Below, piece by piece: positions 44,082 to 54,808 of a DNA stretch of 64,000 bases. The notes beneath the pieces are model-generated. The model ran no database searches, had not been told where the DNA came from, and was given only the letters and a program-made list of their open reading frames with translations. Origin of the DNA: Gammaproteobacteria bacterium. Its GTDB lineage: Bacteria > Pseudomonadota > Gammaproteobacteria > Pseudomonadales > Azotimanducaceae. Numbering within the stretch: the stretch's first letter is position 1; every line of letters begins with the position of its first letter. The position numbers were made by a program, and so were the translations under genes. The stretch spans positions 1 through 64,000 of the forward strand of contig QJYB01000004.1 in the NCBI GenBank assembly GCA_003247835.1. Reading direction: 5' to 3'.

Positions 44082-44162
44082 GTTCCCCTCCGTGCGGCGT
44101 CCTCGGCGTCACCGTTGTACCCGAGGCAGATGGTTATGGTTACGTGGGTCATCGTCGGCGCC

Positions 44163-44945
44163 TCAGCTCTGCGCTCCGACCAGACCGAAGCCTGCACCCT
44201 GCGGATCGGTGGCGATCAGTACCCAGTCACCCGTCGGCACCTCGTGGGGTGGGAGCAGCACGTTGCCGCCCTGCTTCACGATCGCAGCGTTGGCGGCAGC
44301 GATCGAGGGCACCCGGAAGTACATCAGCCAGGCGCCAGGTTGACCGTCGTCCTGGCGCTGCATGATGGCACCGAGCCGGACGTCTGCGCGGTCGATGAAG
44401 CAGTAGTCGTCCATGTCCCCCATACTCATCACGTCGTTGAACTCGAACCCGAAGTGCCGGGCATAGAAGGCCTTCGAGGCGTTCAGGTCCGGGCTGGCGA
44501 GTTCGTTCCAGCTCACGCGCTGCCGGGCATCCGGTGAAAAGACGTCGCTGACGGCGTCCGGTGCGCCGGCGGGCGGGATTGGATCCATGACGTAGATCGG
44601 TACGCCCTGGGGATCGGTCACCATGGCGATACGTCCCACGGGCAGATCCGTCGGCGGCATCTGCAGGGTGCCACCCTCGCTCTGGATGGTCTTCAGCAGG
44701 GCGTCCACGTCGTTCGTGTAGAGATAGGGTATCCACATGGGCGCGGCGCCGGCATCGCACATCTCCTTCGAGAGCCTGAGCACACCACCCGCATTGCCGC
44801 CATCGTCGCGGACGATCATCCGGTAGTCCTGGTCCCCGGACTGGGGATCCGGACCGTCCGCAATCTTCCAGCCCACCACTTCGCCGTAGAATCCGGCGGC
44901 GGCGTCCGGGTCCGTGGTCATCAGCTCGTACCAGATGAAACTCAT
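44163..44945 (-). CDS. two-domain VOC (glyoxalase-like) protein
   Basis: This is a 260-residue protein with two tandem vicinal-oxygen-chelate domains of about 120 residues. The first starts SFIWYELMTTDPDAAAGFYG, with EVVGWKIADGPD, and the second starts RVSWNELASPDLNASKAFYA, with RHFGFEFND. Both end with the typical TDPQGVPIYV or TDPQGAGFGLV phrase. The ATG at 44945 has AGGGAG upstream. Members act as dioxygenases, glyoxalases or antibiotic-binding proteins, and this subgroup is mostly uncharacterised. Confidence 0.88.
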   Translation of the reverse strand: MSFIWYELMTTDPDAAAGFYGEVVGWKIADGPDPQSGDQDYRMIVRDDGGNAGGVLRLSKEMCDAGAAPMWIPYLYTNDVDALLKTIQSEGGTLQMPPTDLPVGRIAMVTDPQGVPIYVMDPIPPAGAPDAVSDVFSPDARQRVSWNELASPDLNASKAFYARHFGFEFNDVMSMGDMDDYCFIDRADVRLGAIMQRQDDGQPGAWLMYFRVPSIAAANAAIVKQGGNVLLPPHEVPTGDWVLIATDPQGAGFGLVGAQS

Positions 44946-45120
44946 GCCTGCGCTCCCTGCGATGCGTTCCCCTGCGCAATGTATCAGACTTCGCTTTGCG
45001 TGCATGGTGCGGCGCCGGGGGCGGACTCCCGCCGCCAAGACTGCCGGTCTGGCGATCGCCGACGGCGGGTCCTATCATGCCGCCGCCCGCCCATCCACAA
45101 ACGTGAGGAAGCACGATCCA

Positions 45121-46284
45121 GTGATACCGAAGATCGAGGATTACTACGAAGCAGACGCGTTCGCGCGCATGAAGGCGCTGGCGGACACCAAGGAAACTCC
45201 CTTTCTGGTGGTCGACACGGCGACCATCGCCAGGCACTACGACGAGCTGATCGGCGCATTCCCCTACGCGCTGGTGTACTACGCGGTAAAGGCGAATCCG
45301 GCGCCGGAGGTCATTTCCCTGCTCAGGGACCGTGGCTCTTCGTTCGACATCGCCTCGATCTACGAGCTCGACCGGGTGCTCGGCCTGGGTGTCGGTCCCG
45401 AGCGGGTCAGCTACGGCAACACCATCAAGAAGAGTCGTGACATCCGTTACTTCTACGAGCGCGGCGTGCGTCTGTATGCCACGGACTCGGAGGCGGATCT
45501 GCGCAACATCGCCAAGGCCGCACCAGGCTCGAAAGTCTACGTACGCATCCTCACCGAAGGCTCGCAGACCGCCGACTGGCCGTTATCGCGCAAATTCGGC
45601 TGCCAGACGGATATGGCCATGGATCTGCTGATCCTGGCCCGCGAGCTGGGCCTCGATCCCTACGGCGTATCCTTCCACGTCGGCTCCCAGCAGCGTGATA
45701 TCGGCACCTGGGACGCGGCCATCGCCAAGGTCAAGGTGATCTTCGAGCGTTTGAAGGAAGAGGACGGCATCCAGCTGCGCATGATCAATCTCGGTGGCGG
45801 ATTCCCGGCGAACTACCTGGTCCGCACCAACGATCTGGCCACCTATGCCAACGAGATCACCCGTTATCTGGAAGAAGATTTTGGCGACGAACGGCCGGAG
45901 ATCATCCTGGAGCCGGGGCGCTCGCTGATCGCCAACGCGGGCATGCTGGTGAGCGAGATCGTGCTGGTGTCGAGGAAGTCACGCACCGGCCTCAACCGCT
46001 GGATGTACGTCGACGTCGGCAAGTTTTCCGGGCTGATCGAGACCATGGGTGAGTCCATCAAGTTTCCCGTGTACACCGAAAAGACCGGGGAGCTCGAGGA
46101 GGTGGTGCTGGCCGGCCCCACCTGCGACAGCGCGGACGTCATGTACGAGGACCACAAGTACGAGTTACCGCTCAACCTGGCCATCGGTGACCGGCTGTAC
46201 TGGTTCTCCACTGGCGCCTACACCACCAGCTACAGCGCCATCGAGTTCAACGGGTTCCCGCCGCTGAAGGCTTATTACGTCTGA
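45121..46284 (+). CDS. ornithine/lysine decarboxylase, fold-type III PLP enzyme
   Basis: This is a 387-residue PLP-dependent decarboxylase of the eukaryotic-type ODC/LDC group. The PLP Lys lies in VYYAVKANPAPEVISLLRD near residues 55-73, phosphate-binding and His segments follow in SFHVGSQQRD and NLGGGFPANY, then ILEPGRSLIANAGMLV near 262-277. The catalytic Cys of the partner subunit is in LAGPTCDSADVMYE near 333-346. It makes putrescine or cadaverine. I chose the GTG at 45121 because GAGGAAG precedes it and the protein then begins IPKIEDYYEADAFARMK, the usual family start. Confidence 0.9.
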   Translation: MIPKIEDYYEADAFARMKALADTKETPFLVVDTATIARHYDELIGAFPYALVYYAVKANPAPEVISLLRDRGSSFDIASIYELDRVLGLGVGPERVSYGNTIKKSRDIRYFYERGVRLYATDSEADLRNIAKAAPGSKVYVRILTEGSQTADWPLSRKFGCQTDMAMDLLILARELGLDPYGVSFHVGSQQRDIGTWDAAIAKVKVIFERLKEEDGIQLRMINLGGGFPANYLVRTNDLATYANEITRYLEEDFGDERPEIILEPGRSLIANAGMLVSEIVLVSRKSRTGLNRWMYVDVGKFSGLIETMGESIKFPVYTEKTGELEEVVLAGPTCDSADVMYEDHKYELPLNLAIGDRLYWFSTGAYTTSYSAIEFNGFPPLKAYYV

Positions 46285-46288
46285 TCGC

Positions 46289-46774
46289 GTGGACGCGGAG
46301 TTTCACTTCGCCGTGGCGGAAATCGCCATCGCCCTGGCCGGCTTCACCGGGCTCGTCGCGGGTCTTTCCGGTCAGGAACGATCGGGCGGCGCACACGACT
46401 ACCACGGCCTGCTGAACATCCTGATCAGCAGCGGCTGCGCCCTGGTTTTCGCTCTGCTGCCGACGGCGCTCGTCGACGCGGGCATGGACGTGGATTCGGC
46501 CATGCAGATCTCCGGGCTCGTGCTCGGTGTGCTCATGGTCGGAATCATCGGTTTCTACACCGCGCTGGCCCGGCGGGTGCGGCCACGGCATCCGTGGACG
46601 TTCTGGTCGCTGCTGGTGGTCGGTCTGCTCATCTCCTGCGGGCTCGTGCTCGGCTCCGCAGGTGTTCTGGACATCCGGTTCTATTCGCCGCAGCTGCTGT
46701 GGCTGCTGGCCGTGGGATTCGCGCAGTTCTTCTCGTTTCTGATGCTCAGATGGGGAAGGCCGCGGGAGACCTAG
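46289..46774 (+). CDS. four-helix membrane protein, unknown family
   Basis: This is a 161-residue membrane protein starting at GTG, 4 bases after the decarboxylase stop. Four hydrophobic segments are evident (IAIALAGFTGLVAGLS, ILISSGCALVFALLP, ISGLVLGVLMVGIIGFYTAL, LLWLLAVGFAQFFSFLML). It is probably translationally coupled to the decarboxylase. No function is known. Its last four bases overlap the convergent GFA gene. Confidence 0.75.
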   Translation: MDAEFHFAVAEIAIALAGFTGLVAGLSGQERSGGAHDYHGLLNILISSGCALVFALLPTALVDAGMDVDSAMQISGLVLGVLMVGIIGFYTALARRVRPRHPWTFWSLLVVGLLISCGLVLGSAGVLDIRFYSPQLLWLLAVGFAQFFSFLMLRWGRPRET

Positions 46775-47178
46775 GCCTGCTTCGCCATGGTCGGCACACC
46801 TTCCTCCAGCTTCACCCAGTTCTGCTTGCTGTCGCACCAGACGTGGAACTGGGGCTGAAAGGTGCTCGTGTCGTCCAGTGTCCCCGTCTTCAGGAAGATC
46901 ATGTCCGGGCTCGACGGTACTGCCGAGTAGATCGGTGATCCGCAGTCCCCGCAGAAGTACCGCTCCACCGTATTGCCACTGTCCGTATCGGCGTCCTGGT
47001 AGAGCTTCGGCGTGCCAGTCGTGAACCTGAACGACGCGCGGGGCACCGCAGCCAGGGTGGAGAAGGCCGAGCCGGCCTGACGCTGGCAGTTCCTGCAGTG
47101 ACAGACGCCGGTCATGGCAGGCGTGCCGTCGAATTCGTAGCGGATGCTGCCGCAGAGGCACTGGCCGGTGGTGGACAT
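46771..47178 (-). CDS. GFA family (glutathione-dependent formaldehyde-activating-like) protein
   Basis: This is a 135-residue zinc-binding protein of the GFA/CENP-V family. Its Cys sets are QCLCGSIRYEFDG, GVCHCRNCQRQAGSAFSTL and RYFCGDCGSPIYS. Despite the name, the family is mostly uncharacterised, and the founding enzyme binds glutathione. The ATG at 47178 has GAGGGAG upstream. It has no clear functional partner nearby. Confidence 0.9.
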   Translation of the reverse strand: MSTTGQCLCGSIRYEFDGTPAMTGVCHCRNCQRQAGSAFSTLAAVPRASFRFTTGTPKLYQDADTDSGNTVERYFCGDCGSPIYSAVPSSPDMIFLKTGTLDDTSTFQPQFHVWCDSKQNWVKLEEGVPTMAKQA

Positions 47179-47301
47179 GTCATGCTCCCTCGTGGTTCGG
47201 GCCAATGTAGCAGAAATGGCGGCATGGCCCGAAGGTGGGCAGGTCATCGCGTGGGTTGGTCGTTCACCCGCAGCACGCCGCGGGTGAACGACGAGCCTCT
47301 G

Positions 47302-47682
47302 CTAGTGCTCCGTTGCCTGATAGAGCCGGTTGCGTGTGCAGTCTGCGAGTGCGCCGAACTCGGCGTCCAGCGCCTGACCTTCCGCAGACTCGATGACAGC
47401 CTTCGCCTTGGCCCAGGCTTCCAGATTCGGAAAGGAGTCCATGTAACCGAAGGCGTTGGGTTCGCCGACGATGGACGTCAACCCCCAGCTGCGGATCTTG
47501 GCGCCCGGATTGGCGTCGTTCTGCAGTTTCAACCACTTGCCGTTTATGGTCGCGGCGTCTTCCAGAGTCTTCCCTTCTTTGAGCGTACACATCCAGAACT
47601 CCAGCACGCGATCCTCGGCACTGGCCGCCGATGCCAGAAACAGCGCGGTGAGCGCCAGCAAGGTCGTAATCACTCGATGCAT
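47302..47682 (-). CDS. secreted single-module protein (repeat family at 47.3-48.5 kb)
   Basis: This is a 126-residue exported protein with signal peptide MHRVITTLLALTALFLASAA. The mature part is one module of about 100 residues: VLEFWMCTLKEGKTLEDA at the start, FGYMDSFPNLEAWAKAKAVI in the middle and a Cys near the end (ALADCTRNRLYQ). The same module occurs twice in the next gene upstream. Its layout, a strand, a helix, and a GxxxxFPxxxxW segment, resembles NIPSNAP/ABM-type dimeric ferredoxin-like domains, but this is only an impression. GAGGAG precedes the ATG. Confidence 0.75.
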   Translation of the reverse strand: MHRVITTLLALTALFLASAASAEDRVLEFWMCTLKEGKTLEDAATINGKWLKLQNDANPGAKIRSWGLTSIVGEPNAFGYMDSFPNLEAWAKAKAVIESAEGQALDAEFGALADCTRNRLYQATEH

Positions 47683-47716
47683 TTCGAATCTCCTCGTTCT
47701 GTTGTAACCGTCTGCT

Positions 47717-48496
47717 CTAGTTGGTGCCCGGATAGAGCAGCCAGTATCCCTGCCAGAGTCCGCTCCGGCAGGTGCTGGCCTGCTCGAACCGGGCGTCCGC
47801 CGCCTGGCCTTCCTTGGAGTTCATGTAGTCCCTCATCCCGCGTCCGAAGCTCACCATGTCCGGGAAGGTACCGATCCAACCCCAGTCGACACCGCCGTTG
47901 CCGCCACGGAAAGGCGTCACCAGATAGCCGTTGTACTTCTGAAGGTCCGGCGAGCTGATCTTCTTCATCTGCTGCTGCCAGAAATCCACGGCGCTGCGTA
48001 TGTCCCCACTGTCCGACCCTGGTCTGTTGCTGCAGGCAAAGGTTTCCACCAGGCCGTCGGGTGTGCGATCAAAGGCCATTGCCGGATCGAACGGCTCGGA
48101 TCCCACGTACTTCTGCTCGGACAGCACGATCATGGAGTCACAGCGTTCGTTGACAGCCTGAAACCTCGTCGCCAGAACGCTGGCGCGTTCCGAACTCATG
48201 TATTCGGCCATGCCTTCCATCGTCGCAGCGATGTCGGCGTTAGTCGTTCCCCATATGTAGTCGTAGTCTGTCGTCACGCGGAATGGTGTCCACAGAAACA
48301 TGCCGAAGCCGTTCTCGCCGGTCCCGCTGTCCTGGTCGCGAAGCGTTTCCAGCAGGGACCAGACGTCCTCGGCGTTCTGTCCCGGGTTTAGCTTGCAGCT
48401 GAACAGCTGCAGGACGTTGTTGATGGGTTGGGATTCCTGCGCGTGCACGACAGGAACGATGGCGCACAGTAGTGCGCAGATGAACAGTTTCTTCAT
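47717..48496 (-). CDS. secreted two-module protein related to the downstream gene
   Basis: This is a 259-residue exported protein with signal peptide MKKLFICALLCAIVPVVHAQ. It contains two copies of the module found in the 126-residue neighbour: NNVLQLFSCKLNPGQNAED...CDSMI and LVETFACSNRPGSDSGDIRS...CRSGLWQGY. Conserved features are the early Cys, a W/F segment (YIWGTTNADIAATMEGMAEY; WIGTFPDMVSFGRGMRDYM) and the late Cys, so a disulfide per module is likely. The genes are 34 bases apart and probably cotranscribed. Function unknown. Confidence 0.77.
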   Translation of the reverse strand: MKKLFICALLCAIVPVVHAQESQPINNVLQLFSCKLNPGQNAEDVWSLLETLRDQDSGTGENGFGMFLWTPFRVTTDYDYIWGTTNADIAATMEGMAEYMSSERASVLATRFQAVNERCDSMIVLSEQKYVGSEPFDPAMAFDRTPDGLVETFACSNRPGSDSGDIRSAVDFWQQQMKKISSPDLQKYNGYLVTPFRGGNGGVDWGWIGTFPDMVSFGRGMRDYMNSKEGQAADARFEQASTCRSGLWQGYWLLYPGTN

Positions 48497-48651
48497 TGTT
48501 GTTCGCCTGTTGGTCGTTTAGTTGCTGACGGAAACCATGCAGGCAGAGACATCGGCGCGAATGCGCCCGGTGCAAGTAGAAAACGTTTCCCCTGAACAAC
48601 TTGATACACGCTGCGCGGAGTCAGCGCAAGCGAGGCGATCGTCGAAAGGGA

Positions 48652-50514
48652 TCAGTGGGCCAGCACGGCGGGATACTGCCCGTCACGCCAGAACTCGATC
48701 AGGCCCATGCGCGCCATGGCCGGCTCGAAACCGGGTGCGCTGCGGATCGCTGTGGCGATCGGGGTGAACAGGATCTCGGTGTCGATGGCCGCATGCTGGC
48801 TGATGAGCAGGTTCAGACCATCGAAATAGCTCTCCGGGTCTCCGAGGAAGTAGAGTGCGCCCAGATACAGGCGTGGTCCGATCACGTGGTCCTCATAGGC
48901 GCTCGTGAGTGCCGGAACCGCAGTCTGCACGCCGGTCTCGCCACGCAGGGCATGCATCACGGGCGCCACCCAGTCATCGGGTAGAGACCGTACGCGCTGC
49001 AGGTCACGCAGACGGGCCTCCACGGCGGCATAATCCCCGGCGCGCGCCAGCAGCGCAATCTGTGCTTCCGGAGTCGCGAGCTCGCCGATGCCGAGTTCTT
49101 CCGATATGGCGAAGTGATCTCTGGACAGATCCAGATCGTCGACCCACAGATACATCACGGCGAGACGCTGATGTGCCACGGCAGACAGCGGATCCGACTG
49201 AACACCTGCTCGGGCCATCTCCAGCGCCTGCTCCATGTATCCCACGGTTCCGAGGAACTGTGAGTACTGCTGCCTGATGTCGGAGTGATTCGGCGCGATG
49301 GCGATGGCCCGCCGGAAGTACCTGTCCGCCTCGGCCCAGCGCCAGCTTCGAAAAGCGACGTAAGCCCGCGTGCCCACCAGACGGGCACTGTCGAGACCCA
49401 GCGATTCCGCGGCGTTCAGAGCCAGCTCCGACTGTTCGAGGTAGGGCAGCTCCGGCTCGTCCAGATAGGTGGGCATCATGGCGAGCGCCTGCGCGAGTCC
49501 CACGTTCGCTCTGGCGAATTCCGGATCGAGATCGAGCGCTTTTCGATACAGCTCTATGCTTCTCGCGACCGCTGCGGGTCCGCGCCGGTAGAGCTGGTGA
49601 TTGCCGCGCAGGTATAGCTGATAGGCTTCGAAGTTGTCCGTATCCCGGGGGCTCCGTGGCGGCTCCGGATTGAGTGTGCCGATCAGCCGATCGACGATGG
49701 CACGAGAGATCTCGTCCTGGACTTCGAAGACATCCTCGAGCCCGACATCGAACGATTCGGACCAGAGCTGGATGCCACTGTTGGCATCGACGAGTCGGGC
49801 GGTCACGCGGAGCAGGTTGCCGGAGTGGCGGACGGTGCCCTCCAGAATGCTCCCGGCGCCGAGTGCCGAGCCGACGGCGCGGGCGTCCTCCACCCGGTCG
49901 CGAAACACGAAGGAGGACGTTCTTGCGATCACCGAGAGACCGTCGGCGCGGGTGAGTACCTCCAGGATCTCCTCCGCCAGACCGTCTCCGAAGTACTCCG
50001 CTTCCCGCGCATTGCTCAGACTCTCGAACGGAAGCACGGCGATGGTCGTACCAGGCAGCGACCGGCTGGCGAACAGCATATACGTCGAAATGATGGCCAG
50101 GGCTGCGATGATGGCGATGCCGACTGCGGCAAGCCACGTCCGCCGCGTGAGCGTTCGCCGCGTCGGCAGCGGGCTCACGGGTACGATCAGCCGGTAGCCG
50201 ACCGTCGGTACTGTCTGGATGCAGCGCGGGGATCTGGCATCGTCTCCGAGCACGCCGCGCAGGGCCGAAATGTTGTGAGAAAGCGATTCGTCGGAGACGA
50301 CCCGACCCTTCCAGACCGTGTCCGCGAACATCTGCCGGGTGACCACCGCCCCACCGGCCCGGGCGAGCTCCAGCAACGTCGCCATCACTCTCGGTTCGAG
50401 CTTGTGCTGCCGGCCTTCGCGTTCGACCACCAGTCGAAGCGGGTACACCCTGGTATCCGCCAGGATGAATCCCGCTTCTAGATCTCTGTCGTCTGGCGCG
50501 GCAGCCTGCTGCAT
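48652..50514 (-). CDS. CadC-like winged-helix regulator with membrane segment and TPRs
   Basis: This is a 620-residue protein. The N-terminus is an OmpR/PhoB-type winged helix (residues about 20-115: KLEPRVMATLLELARAGGAV, DTVWKGRVVSDESLSHNISA, IQTVPTVGYRLIVPV). One membrane helix follows near 130-150, then a TolB-like/adenylate-cyclase-associated domain (AVLPFESLSNAREAEYFGDG; GSILEGTVRHSGNLLRVTAR) and about seven TPR-like helices up to residue 600. This is the ToxR/CadC design without a receiver domain: sensing in the periplasm, DNA binding in the cytoplasm. It is divergent from the FG-GAP lipoprotein at 50685, its probable target or partner. Confidence 0.85.
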   Translation of the reverse strand: MQQAAAPDDRDLEAGFILADTRVYPLRLVVEREGRQHKLEPRVMATLLELARAGGAVVTRQMFADTVWKGRVVSDESLSHNISALRGVLGDDARSPRCIQTVPTVGYRLIVPVSPLPTRRTLTRRTWLAAVGIAIIAALAIISTYMLFASRSLPGTTIAVLPFESLSNAREAEYFGDGLAEEILEVLTRADGLSVIARTSSFVFRDRVEDARAVGSALGAGSILEGTVRHSGNLLRVTARLVDANSGIQLWSESFDVGLEDVFEVQDEISRAIVDRLIGTLNPEPPRSPRDTDNFEAYQLYLRGNHQLYRRGPAAVARSIELYRKALDLDPEFARANVGLAQALAMMPTYLDEPELPYLEQSELALNAAESLGLDSARLVGTRAYVAFRSWRWAEADRYFRRAIAIAPNHSDIRQQYSQFLGTVGYMEQALEMARAGVQSDPLSAVAHQRLAVMYLWVDDLDLSRDHFAISEELGIGELATPEAQIALLARAGDYAAVEARLRDLQRVRSLPDDWVAPVMHALRGETGVQTAVPALTSAYEDHVIGPRLYLGALYFLGDPESYFDGLNLLISQHAAIDTEILFTPIATAIRSAPGFEPAMARMGLIEFWRDGQYPAVLAH

Positions 50515-50564
50515 CCTGCTGACCCGATCTCCCTCCGGTCGAGCATTCCCGAGGCGCCGGGACG

Positions 50565-50589
50565 TGTCAAATTGGTTGTTGATTTGTCA
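50565..50589. promoter_or_regulatory. candidate operator TGTCAAAT-N9-ATTTGTCA
   Basis: This imperfect inverted repeat (7 of 8 paired bases) lies in the 170-base gap between the divergent CadC-like regulator and the FG-GAP lipoprotein. It is AT-rich against a GC-rich background. The assignment rests only on symmetry and position. Confidence 0.3.
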
Positions 50590-50684
50590 GTCCGGCAGAT
50601 TTCTCAAGCAATCTTCAGCTCGAGGTCAGGACTCCTCAGCCGCGACACCCCACCTTCATCCGGACCAACGGTGGGAGAGATGTG

Positions 50685-51959
50685 ATGAAGGAAGTGGTGC
50701 AGCTCAGCATGCTGGCGCTGCTGGCGGGTTGCTCTGCGGGTGGGTCATCGGACCGGGTGCCGACTGTCACGGAGACGCCTGCAGGGGTAGTGCTCGAGCG
50801 GGGCAGCGTGCTCCGATGGGATCTGGACGTCGGCGATCTGGATAGGGACGGACGCCTCGAGGTGGTCGTCGCCGAAACCGCGCTGGATGGAGGACCCCCG
50901 CCACACCCCGGGAGTATGACCGTGTTCCGGCAGACGGCTCCGCGGCAATTCGCCAGGGGTGTGACCTACGAGACGCCGCCGGAGTCCCACTCGGTAAGTA
51001 TCGCCGACATGGATGCGGATGGCTTTCCGGACGTTCTCGTCGGCAGCCATGTGTCCGAGCCCGGCGTCACCGTGGATCGACTGACGTTGTTCCGGCACTC
51101 GGGCTCCGGAGTCGAGTTGCTGGCGGCGGGAAGTATCGAGTTGCCGATCCTGCTGCAGGACTTTGCGATGGCGGATCTCGATGGCGACGGCCTGCCGGAA
51201 GTCGCGGCCGCCGGATGGCCACAATCCCTGATCCTCCGGAACGATCCGGACAGTCCCGGGTCGCTGCACGTGGCTCAGATCATCGATCGGACCGCATCAT
51301 CCCTGGCACTGGCAGACCTGGATGGCGATGGGCGAATCGACCTGATTCTGAATCGGGGTTCGGTGGCAGCATCGTTGAGCATCTATCTGCAGGAAGATGA
51401 GTGGTTTGCTTTCTGGGGCGACCTGGATACGGCTGATCCCCGTGAGGTGCGGATTACGGATTTCGACGGTGACGGCCTGGCCGACATCATGGTGACCAGC
51501 GGCGTCTCTCCCGGAGGCGCGCCGTGGCCGACTGTCAGTCTCTTCGTTCAGCTGCAGGATCCGGGCGTGCGCCTGGCGTTCCGCCCACCGGTCAGCTACG
51601 TGGCCGACCGCAGCGCGGCCGGTTGGCGGAGCGCGCTTGCCGTTGCGGATCTGGACGGAGATGAACGGATCGACGTAGCGATGATCGCCAGCCACGCAAA
51701 CCGGCAGAGAAGGAACGGCATCTACAACTACATCGAGCTGCGGAGCAACATCGCGGTTCTGCATCAGGCCGAAGACGGCGCGCTTGGCAGCGCGGCGCTG
51801 CACCTCATTCCCGAAGGGGTCTGGGATCTGGCGGCTGCAGACCTGGAGAGTGACGGCTACGCGGACATCGTTCTTTCGACGTCACGTTCGGTCACCGTCC
51901 TCTTCAACGATGATCGTTCTCCCGGGACGTTTGGCGCGCCGGTGACGATCGACGAGTGA
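50685..51959 (+). CDS. FG-GAP/VCBS-repeat lipoprotein
   Basis: This is a 424-residue protein with a lipoprotein signal (KEVVQLSMLALLAGC, lipobox LLAGC). It has about seven beta-propeller FG-GAP repeats marked by calcium-loop motifs such as DVGDLDRDGRLEVVVAE, DMDADGFPDVLVGS, DLDGDGLPEVAAAG, DLDGDGRIDLILN, DFDGDGLADIMVT and DLESDGYADIVLS. It is likely an outer-membrane-anchored adhesion or ligand-binding propeller. GGGAGAG precedes the ATG, and a GTG one codon earlier is possible. It is divergent from the CadC-like regulator and convergent with groEL. Confidence 0.88.
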   Translation: MKEVVQLSMLALLAGCSAGGSSDRVPTVTETPAGVVLERGSVLRWDLDVGDLDRDGRLEVVVAETALDGGPPPHPGSMTVFRQTAPRQFARGVTYETPPESHSVSIADMDADGFPDVLVGSHVSEPGVTVDRLTLFRHSGSGVELLAAGSIELPILLQDFAMADLDGDGLPEVAAAGWPQSLILRNDPDSPGSLHVAQIIDRTASSLALADLDGDGRIDLILNRGSVAASLSIYLQEDEWFAFWGDLDTADPREVRITDFDGDGLADIMVTSGVSPGGAPWPTVSLFVQLQDPGVRLAFRPPVSYVADRSAAGWRSALAVADLDGDERIDVAMIASHANRQRRNGIYNYIELRSNIAVLHQAEDGALGSAALHLIPEGVWDLAAADLESDGYADIVLSTSRSVTVLFNDDRSPGTFGAPVTIDE

Positions 51960-51982
51960 CCAGTCGATTCTGCTTACGCTGG

Positions 51983-52010
51983 CGAGCCCCGCGGCAGTGC
52001 GCGGGGCTCG
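51983..52010. terminator. GC-rich hairpin between convergent genes
   Basis: CGAGCCCCGCG (51983-51993) pairs perfectly with 52000-52010 around a GCAGTG loop. It lies between the stops of the FG-GAP gene and groEL and could terminate both, although no strong T-run follows on either strand. Confidence 0.6.
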
Positions 52011-52025
52011 TTCAGCGCGCGTCGA

Positions 52026-53968
<1,943 letters not shown>

Positions 53969-54054
53969 GCAGATAACCTCCAACAACGTTTTGAAATGTC
54001 AGCATATTTGCTGAATACGAGCGGAAAACGGACGTTTCCCGCAGCGCGCGTGTT

Positions 54055-54081
54055 TTTGGGGTAACCAGTGGGTTTTTCAAG
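54055..54081 (-). promoter_or_regulatory. sigma-32 (RpoH) heat-shock promoter for groES-groEL
   Basis: Read on the minus strand, CTTGAAA (54081-54075) is followed after 13 bases by CCCCAAA (54061-54055). This agrees closely with the enterobacterial sigma-32 consensus CTTGAAA-N11-14-CCCCATnT. No CIRCE inverted repeat was seen, so control is by RpoH rather than HrcA. Confidence 0.85.
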
Positions 54082-54135
54082 AGGCCTTCTTGCGCTATAT
54101 AAAAAAAGAGCAAGCAACGGTGTGAGGAGGTGTTC

Positions 54136-54741
54136 ATGCTGCTGGACGCGCAGGTATCGCCGGTTACCGAAACGTCCCTCTCCCACTACTTCATGAACCG
54201 CCTGACCCACTACGCCAGGCGCCTGCGCCCTCCGCCGCCGGAAGACGTCTGCTGGTACCTCGGCAGCCTGCTCGACCGCTTCGGTCGCAGCGACCGGTTT
54301 TTTTCCTGGCAGGACGGCCAGCTCACCCTGCGGCCGCTGGCCATGCTCTACAGCGATGCGCTGGAAGCCACCAGCGAACGGGAACGCTGCCTGCTGCTGC
54401 AGCAGCTCGGCGACATGGCGCTGTTCATGGGCGCCCTGTTCCCTGACCGGTATGCGCGCCACGGCATCGGCCAGGATTACTTCGTCGGCATGGGCGGCGG
54501 CGCTTACGACTATCTGGCCGACAACGCCCGCCGCAATCGACACATCTTCGCCGAGCTGGCCCGGCGCTTCGCCCGGATCCTGGATATGGTGGCCAGCGCC
54601 TGTGCGCGGACCGAGACCATGAGCAACGAGGACGTGCTGGCGCTCTACCGGCAGTGGCTGCAGCACCGGGATCCCGCGGCCGCGCGCCGGCTGCGGGCAC
54701 TGGGGATCGTCCTCGACGGACCAACCGGACAGGTGCACTGA
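54136..54741 (+). CDS. conserved hypothetical protein, 201 residues
   Basis: This is a cytoplasmic, helix-rich protein with no recognised domain (SHYFMNRLTHYARRLRPPPP; ERCLLLQQLGDMALFMGALF; GIGQDYFVGMGGGAYDYLAD). The ATG at 54136 has a strong GAGGAGG 5 bases upstream, and a TATATA lies near 54098. It is divergent from groES and precedes the diiron gene by 67 bases on the same strand. It could be a helper of that cassette, but nothing in the sequence proves it. Confidence 0.75.
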   Translation: MLLDAQVSPVTETSLSHYFMNRLTHYARRLRPPPPEDVCWYLGSLLDRFGRSDRFFSWQDGQLTLRPLAMLYSDALEATSERERCLLLQQLGDMALFMGALFPDRYARHGIGQDYFVGMGGGAYDYLADNARRNRHIFAELARRFARILDMVASACARTETMSNEDVLALYRQWLQHRDPAAARRLRALGIVLDGPTGQVH

Positions 54742-54808
54742 GCTGGCGTCGTGACACCCCTGCCGGATTGGGCTAGTCTCGAAACACGATTTTCAGGGGA
54801 GTACGAAG

